DNA of 64,000 nt from Melampsora larici-populina 98AG31 (Eukaryota; Basidiomycota; Pucciniomycetes; Pucciniales; Melampsoraceae): the NCBI RefSeq assembly GCF_000204055.1, contig NW_006768856.1, positions 134,050 through 198,049 of the forward strand, written 5' to 3'. Positions 34,184-45,322 of this stretch are shown here, one piece after another. The position numbers were made by a program, and so were the translations under genes. The notes beneath the pieces are model-generated. The model made no database searches, was not told the DNA's origin, and saw only the letters and a program-made list of their open reading frames with translations. Each line of letters begins with the position of its first letter. Within the stretch, counting starts at the first letter, position 1.

Positions 34184-37100
34184 ATGGCCTACTTCGATGC
34201 TAATCATGTCCAATGTCAATGTGTTGCTCTCGGTTGCCATCAAGAAACTTTTGAATTCGACCAAGAACTTCATATCGGAGTCCTGTTCTATCGTACAAAC
34301 TACCCACGCCATTTTGAAGCGCTTCAGCTTGCAGAGTCTCAAGTGAATCATGAGCTGGAACAAGAGTCTCAATTGGTTTCACATCTAGAACACGGGGTAG
34401 CTTTAGATTTATTGTCATCCAGAGCCGATGGTCCTCCAAAAAGAGGTCGCTCACCTACCCCAGAAGCAGAAGACCAACCCTCACAATCGACTTCAGCACT
34501 GACAAATCGGCCTAAAAAGATACTTCGTAGAGATTCTCCTCTTTTGGAAGACATGGACCTAGTCACCACTCTAGAAACCTCTCGCTTTGTAATCCCTCAA
34601 AAATTTATTCTTGACATCCAATGTATTCAAGTCATAGTACATATTTTATCAGACTTTCTTGAAAACAAGAAAAGTCATTGTAGCTGCCGCCGGTCTCTCA
34701 AATTTGAACGTACAAGGATGAAGCAATTAAACTTGAATGAAGATTGTACTGAAAGCTGGAAGGAGATACCACACACAATCATCAAGGCTCTCAAGATGTT
34801 CCATCTTGAAATTAACATCATAGATACTGTTTCTTGTTCAGTGTGCTTTGCACTTCAAGATTCCATACCTCCAGCGAGCTCAACAATCTCAGAAATGATG
34901 CTTCAGTGTAGAAATTCACGATTCCCCTCGAAAACTTCTGCTGACAATCGGATCATCTGTCAGACACCTCTCTACAAAACCCCTAGCAAGATCTCAAATG
35001 CAAACTCGAAAAGAAAGCCTCGGAGAATCTTCCATCATCAATCACTAATTGAATGGCTTGCTACTATGCTCAATTTCTCTATTTTTGAAAAGGCCATAGA
35101 GGCTTCACTAGAAAGCAACCAAAAAAATCCTAAAGGTGTCTACAAGGATGTCTGGGATGGAAAACAATGGAATATGTTTCAAGATGTCAAAGGGAAACTG
35201 TTTACTCGAAAGCCAGGTAATATTGTATTTGGCTTGTATTGTGATTGGTTTAATCCGTTTGGAAAGAGGGCAGCCAAGCATCATTCTGCGGGAATTGTTC
35301 TTCTTATTTGCTTAAGCTTACCACCAGATATACGTTACAAAGCTGAATACACTTTCCTATACGGAATCATACCTGGTCCAAAGGAGCCGGACTATAATAA
35401 TGTTCACCACCCATTTCAACCACTGACTGACGAGCTTCTAACACTTTGGCACGGCGTTCATTTCACTTCAACTGCTGGCCATCCTCAAGGAAGACTTATA
35501 CGAGCAGCTATGTGGCCTCTAATTGCTGATTCACCTGCANNNNNNNNNNNNNNNNNNNNNNNNNNNNNNNNNNNNNNNNNNNNNNNNNNNNNNNNNNNNN
35601 NNNNNNNNNNNNNNNNNNNNNNNNNNNNNNNNNNNNNNNCGCACATAATGCTACTCTTTTCTGCAATAACTGTTATATACCACACGCTGATATTGATCAA
35701 GTCAACAGCAAAACTTATCGCCCACGAAATAAATCTGAATTTAAAACTCAATCAGAAGCATGGCTTGCAGCCCCCTCTGCCTCGCTACAGCAAAAACTCG
35801 CCAAAAAGAATGGTGTACGAGCTACACCTTTCTTGAAGTTACCTTACTGGCAGCCAACCCGATTTACAACAATTGACATCATGCATTGTCTCGCGCTGGG
35901 GATTCTCAAAGATTTCTCAACAACATTCATTTGTCTACCTATAGCAGCAAAGGAGCTCGAGAAACAAAAGACTAATTTGGCTTACTCAGGTACCCACGAT
36001 CTCCCTCCCGAGAATTTGAAACCCTACCCTGCACCACTCTGGCCCACACCCGATATCCCACTGGAATCGTCTGCTGGTAGTGACAGCCAGCCTTCGGATA
36101 GCGAGACTTCCAGCAGCCGTACCCAATATTCTCGTGCAGCGAAAAAACCAATGCAAGACACAATCATGTCAAATGATGAAGAAACAGACAGTTCTTCTCA
36201 ACATCCATCTGATTCATTGCACTCAACCGCCAGCACAGTCACACCTCCAAATGGTCCATCTATAACACCTCATGAGCTTGACCTAGTACACTACACCATC
36301 TCGAATACCCCTGTTCCGTCATGGCTTACCCACATTCCAGCTACTTTTGGGACTGCAAGCTGTGGTACTCCCAAGGCAGCTGATTGGATAGTTTTATATA
36401 CAGTCTTTATGGTGATTTCTCTTGTTCCATATCATCATAATGCTGAGCCTGAGTCGAATGCCTTCAAATTACATCGTGCACTCATCCTAATCGTCCAGAT
36501 TATCAATATATCTTTTTCGCGGGTGATGAAGGAGACTGACATCAAGAAGCTTGAAATTACTCTGAAGCACCTCCGTGAACATCTACAAGCAGCTTGGCCT
36601 GGGGTCCGATCAACACCTAACATGCATTTTGCTCAACATATTCCTGACCAATGTCGCCAATTTGGTCCTCCTCCGTATACCTCGGCATGGACGGGGGAGC
36701 GTATTATTGGCAGTCTTGTCCAAACGCCAAAATAGACTCACTCAGGTCAGTTTTTTGTCTTCATTCCCTGTTTCAAATATTTCAGAATGGTCTCTTATCA
36801 TCATCTTATTATTATTGTAGCTACTGTTGGTAAGACCATGGTCCGTGCACACACACAAAGGGGATTCTTTCGCAATATGCTCACCAACATGTCCCAGCAA
36901 GATTGGAACAACCTAGGCCTGGACGAGTTCTTCCATACCCCTGCAGCTAAATGGCGCACTTTCTCACCACCGAGTGAAATCATTCCCTCTATTATGACCA
37001 CTCTCGTCACCATGGGTCATTCTGACACTGATCTCGCCCCAGCGCTTCAAACAACATCATACTGGAAACATGCCGGCAAGATCTATTCACCACGTGAAAT

Positions 37101-37538
37101 CCATCAAGGAAACAGCTGTGTTCAGCTCCACAATAACAGTCAATTCAAATTTGGCACCATCCGACACATAATTCGCTTGGTCAAAGATTCAACTCTGCTT
37201 TTAATCGTTGACTCATTTCGCCCCCTGCAAGGTGCTGATCAGTTGCGAAATCCATATCGCCACTTGCCACATTTGAAAGCGGATGTTCTCTATCGTGAGT
37301 CACCCGTCATACAATGTATCAATCTTGACCACCTTTATGGTCACTGTGTTGTTGCTGAAAACCCTCCTGATACATTTGAGATCCATGAGTCCACAAACAT
37401 CACCGTCGGTCTCAGGAGTATGGTCCGTAATTCCCAAATATTTCTCCAACTATTTCTGTCTTGTCTTTGTTCTAATCATTCTCCTTCATCTAGGCAATCA
37501 TTGACATGACTTCCAGTTTAGCCGGTTTTGGTAACTAA
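34184..37538 (+). pseudogene. CACTA tnp2-type transposase, assembly gap and one TAG
   Basis: Exons: 34184-36745 (containing a 100-N gap), 36821-37422 and 37494-37538. The N-terminus has a Cys/His cluster (CQCVALGCH). The transposase core reads GLYCDWFNPFGKRAAKHHSA, then FLYGIIPGPKEPDYNNVHHP, and after the gap HNATLFCNNCYIPH, LPYWQPTRFTTIDIMHC and AWTGERIIGSL. This is the tnp2-like family of basidiomycete CACTA elements. The correct frame changes across the gap, as expected if 100 N is a placeholder. An in-frame TAG at 36733-36735 interrupts it nine bases before the donor, and the frame continues open in the next exon (GKTMVRAHTQRG). If the TAG is real the copy is defective. The start codon choice is tentative. 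Confidence 0.82.
35540..35639. other. Assembly gap (100 N)
   Basis: Exactly 100 N, probably a placeholder of unknown true length, lies within the catalytic part of the CACTA transposase. Confidence 0.98.
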
Positions 37539-37809
37539 GTTCTATTGATCACAATCCATTGCTTTTATCTGGATGACATATGTATCTATCATTTCCCGTA
37601 TTCAAATGACAATATATTTTTGCCAGTTGATCACACTTTCTCATAAAACAAAACCACAAAGTATATTTATTTACATAATCTAGTCAAATCTTGAGTAAAA
37701 TTATATGGTAGGTTTGAAAATTCTCGAATTATCGAGGCTCAAAGAAGAGCGCATTCTACAACAACAAAGGAAACTAAATCTCCATCAACATGACCACCAT
37801 TGTTCACCA

Positions 37810-38923
37810 CTAAGACTCATTCAGTTTCTTTTTGACTTGAGTAGCCAGAGTGTTCATCAATTCGGAGGGTGGATGTGCCTTCAGCTTAGCCCTTTTGTCG
37901 ATATCAAGACTGTTGAACCAAACAGGGTCATAGCAGTTTTGTGGAAGCCCGCAACAGACTGCGGCTTTGTGATTGTATTTGGATCCAGGGATTCGACATT
38001 GGTCAAATCTTTGGGCGGCGAGTCGATTGCCGTGAAGTTGAGCCTTATATTTAAAAGAAAGGCGATCTATGGAATGCAGGAAAGCTGAGTACTGCTCACT
38101 TCGCCAAACTAATCCAATCTTCTCATATCTTATCTGATCAGGTTCGTACTCAGTCTCAGAGCAACAATCAGCATCTGTAATTAACTCGGTCCAGCTCGCA
38201 TCAAGATGACGCTTGGCCGAATCGCGTCGATATTTGAACAACTGTGGATAAGGTGGACAAGCAATATCACACATGTGTATCAGTAATATAATCTATTTCT
38301 GAGAACGTATAAATCACTCACCGCCCTTTTCTTTTTGTTGTTTTCTACGACCCGGCGTTTTTTAGGATCATTCCTTCCAGATCGAATCTCAGTTGCACGA
38401 CCACGAATCCATCTAGCAATTATCCCTTCTAGTTGTACTTCAGTGGTGTGTGAGGGATTGATTGATAACTTTGAGAACATCCCTTGTTGTTTTGCATGTA
38501 GCCAGTGTTTCAAAGTAAAGGTTGTCATGATACGATTCCACTCGTAGCCTTCTTGAAGTGTCCAATCGAAGGTAAATCGTGTAACACCATATTTTTGGAG
38601 GTCGGCCAAGATCATGGCTTTTGTGTTAGCCCATCGATCTTCTTTTGAGACAACAGTTTCAGGCTCGGGCAGAAAGACTCTTTGATCCGACATGATTGTT
38701 TCTTTAGTTGGTTGTATTAAGGTAGTATGTTCGTCTACCGTAGGTGGAGGTGGGAAGCTTTTGAGTGTGTTGTACTCCAAAAGAGCTCGGAGAAAGGTGG
38801 ATATTGCACGGCAAGATGCTGCATTCGCTTTTGGAAGACTGCCTGCCACCAAAGCATTGTTTGCTTTAAGGGATTTAACAGGTGAACCTCGTTTCCAATT
38901 CTTCACTTCACGTGATTTGCGAG
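37810..38923 (-). CDS. CACTA accessory protein B (paralogue of A), 5' exon not found
   Basis: Two minus-strand exons, 38923-38322 and 38241-37810, join in phase and end in a stop. Blocks shared with accessory protein A: FTFDWTLQEGYEWNRIMTT, then KHWLHAKQQGMFSKLSIN, IIARWIRGRATEIRSG, a basic run (KKRRVVENNKKKRA) at the splice junction, and VWRSEQYSAFLHSIDR. Order, spacing and even the intron position correspond to protein A, so the genes are paralogous though strongly diverged. The exon at 38923 opens after an AG acceptor in phase 1, so at least one upstream exon (38930-39500) is missing from this annotation. It is convergent with the transposase. Confidence 0.68.
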
Positions 38924-40083
38924 CTAGAGAGGAATAGAAAAAAGTAGAAACATCGCACGATATCAGAAAGATCAGGAACAAACAAGCCAGTGTAAAAGGA
39001 CAACTTGAAATCAGAGGTAACAAACTCATATCACAGTGCCAAATTTCTAATGGATGGGATGCTGAGCGACCAAAAGTACTTGACAGAGTTGCTCTCGGAT
39101 GACTCAAAGAATGTATTGAAGTTGTCTTCACTTCATTTCAGTACACTATGGAGTATAAAAAGTACGCTATGGGCACCTCGCTGTGGGTGATGCAATTCAT
39201 ATTTCCTTTGAAAGAGGACGTTAGAAGCAAAGGACAAGAGACACTAACCCAATCTCAAATACAGAGTGGTCAGACAATGGGATTTGTTCTGCCTTTTCCA
39301 GTGGTACATGTTAAAACATTCATCTAATCTATAGTATCTTCAAAACGGCCGAAGCAGATAACAAGACACAGCAAATATGTCAATGGGAAACTATGCCCAT
39401 GTAGTGGCTGAGGTTCAGTGAATGCATGAACTGCTTGACCGGTGGATCGGATCAAGAGTCCGTAAATGTATTGACAGGTCAAAGGGAAAGCTTATGAATG
39501 GCGAGAAACGACACTCAGTCAGTCCAGACCAAATGAAAGACTTTTGATTTTTTTGTGAAGCCCGTGGTGTGCTCACGTCGATCTGAGACGTCCGGACAGA
39601 CAAGGTGCCAGTTACTATGAACGCAAAGTACAAAGAGTCACTTCTGATCTTACCTAGACTGTAAGTAAGAGACCAGGTTCACTACCTATTCCTTTTTCCC
39701 TCTTTTCCTTTTACTGTCCCTGTTTCGAGACAGTAAAACTCCATCTTGGTCAAGTGCCATTGTTCTTACAACGTAAAGTTGATAAGATCCCTGAGGCTTC
39801 AAAACCCAGGCTACTCGTTGATTCCATCTTCGAGAAAATATCCCCGGCTCAGAACCTGACCAGTTCCGTCTGTTAACCAACAGTGGGCCGTGGAACCTTC
39901 TGTCACGTTTATATTTACGTATACCGTGGTTAGTACCCTTTGAAACAAGTTACTGATATAAAGGAAATTCCTACCTTTATAATAGATACTATTCATCCTA
40001 TGTATCCAATAGGATTCTTTGTCAGGTTCCTCAGTTAAATATTGATATTTAACTACTAGAGTAAGTGCCACCCTGACAAGACT

Positions 40084-41289
40084 CTTGGAAATCACTTGGA
40101 GTCAGTGGATCAGACTCGGAGTCTCCAATATCTCACCAACATAAGCAAAAGCAGAGACAAGCTTGGTCTGCCTCACTTTCTTTTACCCAATCTACCTGTG
40201 GACCATGCACCAAGTGCACTAGCCAAGACAAGCTACAAAAAACACCTCAAAGTGAAGAAAGAAGGCTCAATCCAGTTAATTTACAATTATCTTACTTTGT
40301 TTGATTTAGTTGAATCACTTACTCTCCTGATTTTTCCACATTCCAGGTATTGTGGTTGACTTACAACACATTTCTGACCCAGACCACATAAAACACCGCT
40401 CAAAAAAGAAAAACAATCATGCAAAATACAGTATACAAATATGGTTCTGGAAATTTCCAGAACAAACTTTCTATACCCTAATTCAAGACTACTTGGATGA
40501 GGCAATCAAAGGAAAAAAGATTTAAGTCTCCTTTTATTGTTATCCATGATCAAAAGCTCTACTCAGCTGACTTTCACTCCTTATTTAGCTACCAGGTGGT
40601 CCTTTCCACTCCCACCCTTGCAAATGGTGTGCAGCACCTGTACAAGCTGAACCCAACTCAGCAACCAAATCAACAGCCAGCCACTGTGATAATTCCACTC
40701 AACTATCAAAGCTGGTAATGTATGTCCAGGCTTTAAAGATTGACATGTTGCGATTGAAAATGGTGCTAATCTACCCAAGACTCTGACCAAGGCTGAGTGA
40801 AGACTTATACACAGTGTAGCGATTGATCAAGAAATTCCCATCAATCAAAGCACTCTAGCTGTCCTCAATCAATGATCACAATTCAACAACAGTCTTCTTA
40901 ATCAGATAATTGCTCTTTGGCTTCTTCAACAAGCACAACCATTGGTCTTAGATTGAGGATGTTGACCTATGTGCTTGTTTCAGTTATTCAAACAAACAGG
41001 TTCAGCTTCAAGTTTGTACATGGGCTGCTACACAGGTGCATGTGGTTTATCTTTCACTTCATGATGAAGTCTTTCAAAAACTTGAGGTATGCCTCTTTTG
41101 TTCTTTTTCCCATTTGAATGTGTCTTTGTTTTGAACTCACATGAATCCAACCTTTCAGGCAAATCCTAGCATGTTCAACCTTCAACAAGACAGCTGGGCT
41201 TCAAAAAGGAATTCAATATTGTTTCTTGGGTATTCAGTGTCTTTTATAGACAAAGATGAAAATTTGTCAATCAATGCCTTGAACTAAAG
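40084..41289. other. Flank of the Gypsy element, no gene recognised
   Basis: AT-rich sequence with short open frames but no splice-supported coding or known domain. The right part may belong to the hAT relic that becomes recognisable from 41290. Confidence 0.4.
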
Positions 41290-41648
41290 CTCATTGCTCG
41301 GTATTGCAAGGGCAAGTGGCTATCAGAGCCTGATCTTGTAAATATACTGAAGAAGCATCCAAAGATGAGTTTGTTCTTCAATTCTCTAATTTAGTTTTCA
41401 TCTAATTTTGTTATTTTTTGTTTTTATGTATGCTCCCACAGACAAAGGACTTTTTGCAATGAATCACAGTTTGCATTGTATTTCTAATGAAGAAGACCAG
41501 CTGTATCACTGGGAGCCAAAGTCTGCATGTTTACTGTGTAGCTCACTGAAGCTCATTGATAGTCAATTCCAGACTTGAGGGACTTGGTTTGGAGACACAA
41601 CCCCCACCTCTGGTCAAGAAAATTAATTGTGGAAGATTTTCTTTAGAC

Positions 41649-41770
41649 AATCACTTACAGACAATCACCAAAGAGTGTGAAGACAAAGAGTTTACCAAAC
41701 CTCAAGCTTAAGAATCACTTACAATCACCAAATAGTGTGAAGACAAAAAGCTTACCAAACCTCAAGCTTA
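41649..41770. repeat. Tandem duplication, ~60-bp unit
   Basis: Two copies of a unit containing AATCACCAAAGAGTGTGAAG and TTACCAAACCTCAAGCTTA lie head to tail with a few substitutions and one small deletion, directly left of the MITE-like insert. Confidence 0.8.
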
Positions 41771-41817
41771 TAACAATTTCAATCAAAACTCTTCACACAA
41801 ACAACATCAACAAGACT

Positions 41818-42356
41818 CATGTGGTGGGCGTGGCACAATTTTGACGCCCCAGTACGCGCCCGGGCGCGTCCTTTTTGGTCTGAATTGGAGTGGGCACGCC
41901 CATGAACCAAGCATGTGATCTACAAGGTTTTCTGCTGAAATCCACCCTCTTCCACCTTCAAATCATTTCAAATGAATCAATGTGTGTTATGGGTACCACC
42001 CCACACCATATTCTTCCAATCATGGAAGAATTTACAGTCTGGATTGAAATTTACCCCAACAGCCAAATTTTGGACTACATTGATAGCAACACATGTTCAT
42101 TGATTTTTTTGATTTGGTTGATTTTTGTTGTACTATTGCTGTTGAATTTGTTTATAGGGTGTTCATATGAGATTATCAATGTTTTCTGGGATGTAGAAGA
42201 TGTGGCTGACAAAGCATCATCAAAAACTTGACACATTTTTGTCCTTTTCCACACCTCATGCGCCCTCTCGCGCCCCCAGCCAAAATCAGGGCGCACCCGA
42301 CCCCCTCCAGGCGTGCCCGGGCGCGTACTTTTTCCCAAGCTCACGCCCACCACATG
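41818..42356. mobile_element. MITE-like insert with GC-rich subterminal repeats
   Basis: A perfect 15-bp inverted repeat CATGTGGTGGGCGTG bounds the insert (41818-41832 and 42342-42356). A second inverted pair just inside, AGTACGCGCCCGGGC at about 41851 and its complement near 42330, includes the palindrome GCGCCCGGGCGC. The GC-rich ends contrast with an AT-rich centre. A clear target duplication was not found, since the outer CATG is itself palindromic. The superfamily is unknown. Confidence 0.65.
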
Positions 42357-44123
42357 AAACAAGACAAGCTTGAAACTGATCATGATGAGACTGATGAAGC
42401 AGTTATTCAGGCCAAAATTGTTTTACAAAAAGACAAAGCTGACTTATATATCAAACAAGAAATCCTTGCTAAGAGTAAGACACAGCCACAAAAAAAACCA
42501 GTGGAGTCAAAAAACAAGGAATTCAATGTAATTGAGTCTCAAAAAACTCACTGTTGTCATTCCAACAAACTTGCTAAGCTTTTGAAACAAGTGAGTTAAT
42601 TTAATCAAACATTGAGCAGGAACAACACTGAATGAAAAAATATACACACAAAGCTTGATGTTGTGATACACAAACTATCAGGCTCAGAAGTATTGTGTGA
42701 TGCTGTTTAAGATGTCAATTACCAAATTAGAGCTCTCTGTCTTCTCATGCTGATAGCTGGTTATGGAGTATGGTGGTATATCAGATATCAAAGCCGCCAC
42801 AGGGCATGGTTAGTATCATATTCTCTATAAATATATTTCTGAAGTCTGATAGAATAAACTAATTGATGTTCTATCATAGGTTATAGATGAGACCTTGAGG
42901 AGGGATCAGTTGGACCTTCCTCCCTTAAATCAAGATGAAGGAATCTCTGATCCAAGTGCACATTATACTCCGGGTATTTTCAAGAAACCTATGTTCAAAC
43001 CCAATGACTGGCAACAAATACAAGAACATGAATATTCAGAGCTTGTGGTAAGTCTGATTTCTTAAAGTCTTTTCTCATCAGATCACTGACTGGATCTCAT
43101 GTAAAGCGCTACACACAATCAACAAAACAAATGAAGGAGGCTGGACCAACATGATCAATACTCATTTAACAAATATGTCAAGCAACAATGCCATTCTCAA
43201 AAGACAATCAACAACTCAATGTCTTCCTATGCTTTCTTTCCAATGTATGAAGCATTGTCACAGCAGGTCAACAAGTACTTTGAAGAAGCACTGAAATGCA
43301 AGACACTGGTGATAGCAGCCCTCCTTCATCCAAGTTGCCAATTCCCTTTCTTTCACAAGCTGTTTGGTCCTTTCTCAACATACTCAATGTATGCCAAGGA
43401 GATTTTTACGTCTGAATTTACCTCACAAAAACTCATACTTGAACTTGAAGTTAATAATCCAGCTGCACAAGAATGCCGTCAATCTACCCAACAATTCCTT
43501 AACTCTGATGATGAGATTTAACACATCCAAGACTTCAAGAAAATCTAAACTGTCTCTGATAAGATGTATGTTTTGAATCAAGCATAACACCCTCCAGACA
43601 CATATATTACATCTCTTCACTTACTCACGACTATGTATCTCACCACCAGCAAACCTTCATTGTCCAATCCAAAGAGCTTTCTCAGCTGAAGCTGGTATCT
43701 GTGAACAAACCCATAAAGTTCTCATTCCACAAAAAAATCAGAGGTGTGTCTGTTACATGAGATGGTAACAAAAGAACCTAAAACCTCTTGAGAAGACTAT
43801 GAATGATCAAGTGATATGTTCAATGTGTGTACAGAAGAGTATAAGGTTGCTTGGCATAAAAAATAAATGTAGTATGGGTTTTGATGTAGGAAATCTATAT
43901 ATGATCTATAAATTGTCTCTAAAGAGTTCTTAAGTCATATTTGCATTTAATTGTTCTAAAACTGGTCCCATCTTTGAATCTTGAGTTTAGAACCACCAGT
44001 GCATCTGAAAAACTCTTTTATGTATGACCCACACTTTGTTTGCTAAGAATTAATAAAAACCAACAAAGCAAGACTGATTTCTTGCCCACATATATGATTT
44101 ATGGTGTTATTCTAAATACATTA

Positions 44124-44324
44124 AGGGTACACAAACATTACAACCCATTTGAAAAACACATTTGAGAAAAAATAGAAAACCCCATTTAAAAAATTATTTT
44201 TTTGAACAGAAAAATAAATTGAGTCCCTCTGGAATTTTCTGTTCAAAAAAATATTTTTTTGAATGGGTTTTTATATTTTTTCTTAAATGTGTTTTTCAAA
44301 TGGGTTGTAATGTTTGTGTACCCT
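44124..44324. mobile_element. Near-perfect palindromic MITE
   Basis: Two arms of about 95 bp are almost exact reverse complements (start AGGGTACACAAACATTACAA), separated by a short centre near 44222. The insert is flanked by TA (44122-44123 and 44325-44326), consistent with a Tc1/mariner-type duplication; an ATT 3-bp duplication is an alternative reading. It has no coding capacity. Length is 201 bp. Confidence 0.8.
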
Positions 44325-44326
44325 TA

Positions 44327-45322
44327 TTGTTTGAACTTTCAGATTTGTTGATAACCTATCATGACACAAAAAGTCATGGAGACACAGCAAATCCAACCTG
44401 TTTGCAAAGACTACAGTGATGTGATGTTCCATATTTGCAAGCCACTTCTAGGTATCTTTGCTCCAAATAGGGTTTGTAGTATTAGGACTGGGAATATGGG
44501 TTGACCAGCGAACCACTTGTGGGTTACTTGATGAATCCTTTGATGTGCGGGTGTTGTAGCTTGATCAGTTAGTGAAAAGTAAAACTACTTTACTTTACTC
44601 AGTAGAGTTTGTTTTAATCAAGTTCAACTAGTTTGTGTGGTAATGCTCCAGAAAAAAAGTCACATGTGCTTAGAAAAGAAAACCACAACAAGTAAAACCA
44701 AAACACTAGTTACTTTACCCAGCAAAAGCACTTCTAGTAAAGTGAAGTATCAGTGTTGATACAATCAAGATGGTTAGTTCAATTCAGCAATGAGCACCAC
44801 ACTATATTTTTTTATTGATACTTTTGATTGTCTTAAAGTTATAATATATTTGATATTTTTAACACTTGGTTAAGGATATATCAACCGATTTTCTGAAGAA
44901 TATTCCAAACTTTACTTTCTATTTATCTTTGTGATACATGTAAATCCATATCTTTGTACCAAGCATGCTTGAAAGCAATGTGTTGATGGAATTGATGATC
45001 CTAATTCTCTGGGTAATAACTTGTTTACATGCTTGATACATTTACAGCATGATTTTCTGAGGGCAAATGGAATAAAACAAGGTGAGGTGCTCCCATAAAT
45101 CATTCTGGGTGTGCCCCGGTTGGCCCTGATTGATTTCTTGATCTCCTCGGGTTTGCCAGGTCCGGGTAAAGTACCGGTGTGCCCTCTCGCATTCCGGGTT
45201 GTAATTTGAGTGAACTGACAGATTTCGATCGATCAAGGTCTCTTTCTCATTCTGAACCAAATCAAAGGAAGCCTCATCGTCTCATCCAATCCAATCCAAT
45301 CCTCAATCTGAATGCTAATGCT
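44327..45322. other. Upstream region of the large host gene
   Basis: No gene was seen. TTTACTTTAC-type repeats occur at 44580-44755. The last ~150 bp before the ATG at 45323 are pyrimidine-rich and probably contain the promoter and 5' UTR; no clear TATA box was identified. Confidence 0.4.

Larger units (their letters stand above)
30582..39607 (+). mobile_element. CACTA/EnSpm-like DNA transposon
   Basis: A 9,026-bp element has terminal inverted repeats of about 38 bp matching at 33 positions (both start CACCTTGTCTGTCC and end ..GACGTGAGCA) and a 3-bp duplication CCA. It carries a tnp2-type transposase in the middle and two paralogous accessory genes near the two ends, facing each other. Short direct repeats lie between the left accessory gene and the transposase (33175-33325, 33489-33690). 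An assembly gap (35540-35639) lies inside the transposase. The 3-bp duplication and CAC terminus fit the CACTA superfamily. Confidence 0.92.
19436..40078 (+). mobile_element. Ty3/Gypsy LTR retrotransposon (chromovirus-like), with three nested insertions
   Basis: Both LTRs start TGTCAGCC and end CCTGACA, giving a TGTCAG/CTGACA inverted terminus, and the whole element is flanked by a perfect 5-bp duplication AGACT (19431-19435 and 40079-40083). Order inside: 5' LTR, leader, gag, protease, RT, RNase H, integrase with a C-terminal GPF/Y and chromo-like part, polypurine tract, 3' LTR. Integrase after RT marks it as Ty3/Gypsy. Later insertions are at 26366-26988, 27189-28033 and, in the 3' LTR, 30582-39607. 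Subtracting these gives a parent of roughly 10.1 kb. Confidence 0.95.
29933..40078 (+). repeat. 3' LTR of the Gypsy element, split by a CACTA transposon
   Basis: The LTR occupies 29933-30581 and 39611-40078. The gap corresponds exactly to position 20085/20086 of the 5' LTR. The 3-bp CCA at 30579-30581 is repeated at 39608-39610, as expected for target duplication. The left half contains a 35-bp block (30374-30408) unlike the 5' LTR. Confidence 0.93.
41290..43740 (+). pseudogene. Degenerate hAT transposase relic (hAT-4)
   Basis: Scattered fragments align in order with hAT-2: about 41290-41580 (KGKWLSEPDLVNILKKHPK, then HCISNEEDQLYHWEPKSA, matching the WDPKS block), about 42885-43049 (VIDETLRRDQLDLPPLN.. 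NDWQQIQEHEY), 43219-43520 (KYFEEALKCKTLVIAALLHP, matching KYLNEALECDTLILAAVFHP) and about 43650-43735 (QRAFSAEAGICEQTHKVL, matching the dimerisation region). Stops and shifts occur throughout. A ~540-bp GC-rich repeat (41818-42356) interrupts it. It is much older than the other hAT copies here. Confidence 0.7.

Noticed and set aside
41890..42231. 113-aa frame with a hydrophobic stretch (FLIWLIFVVLLLLNLFIG)
   Set aside because: Lies wholly inside a MITE-like insert, crosses its AT-rich centre and has no homologous copy nearby.
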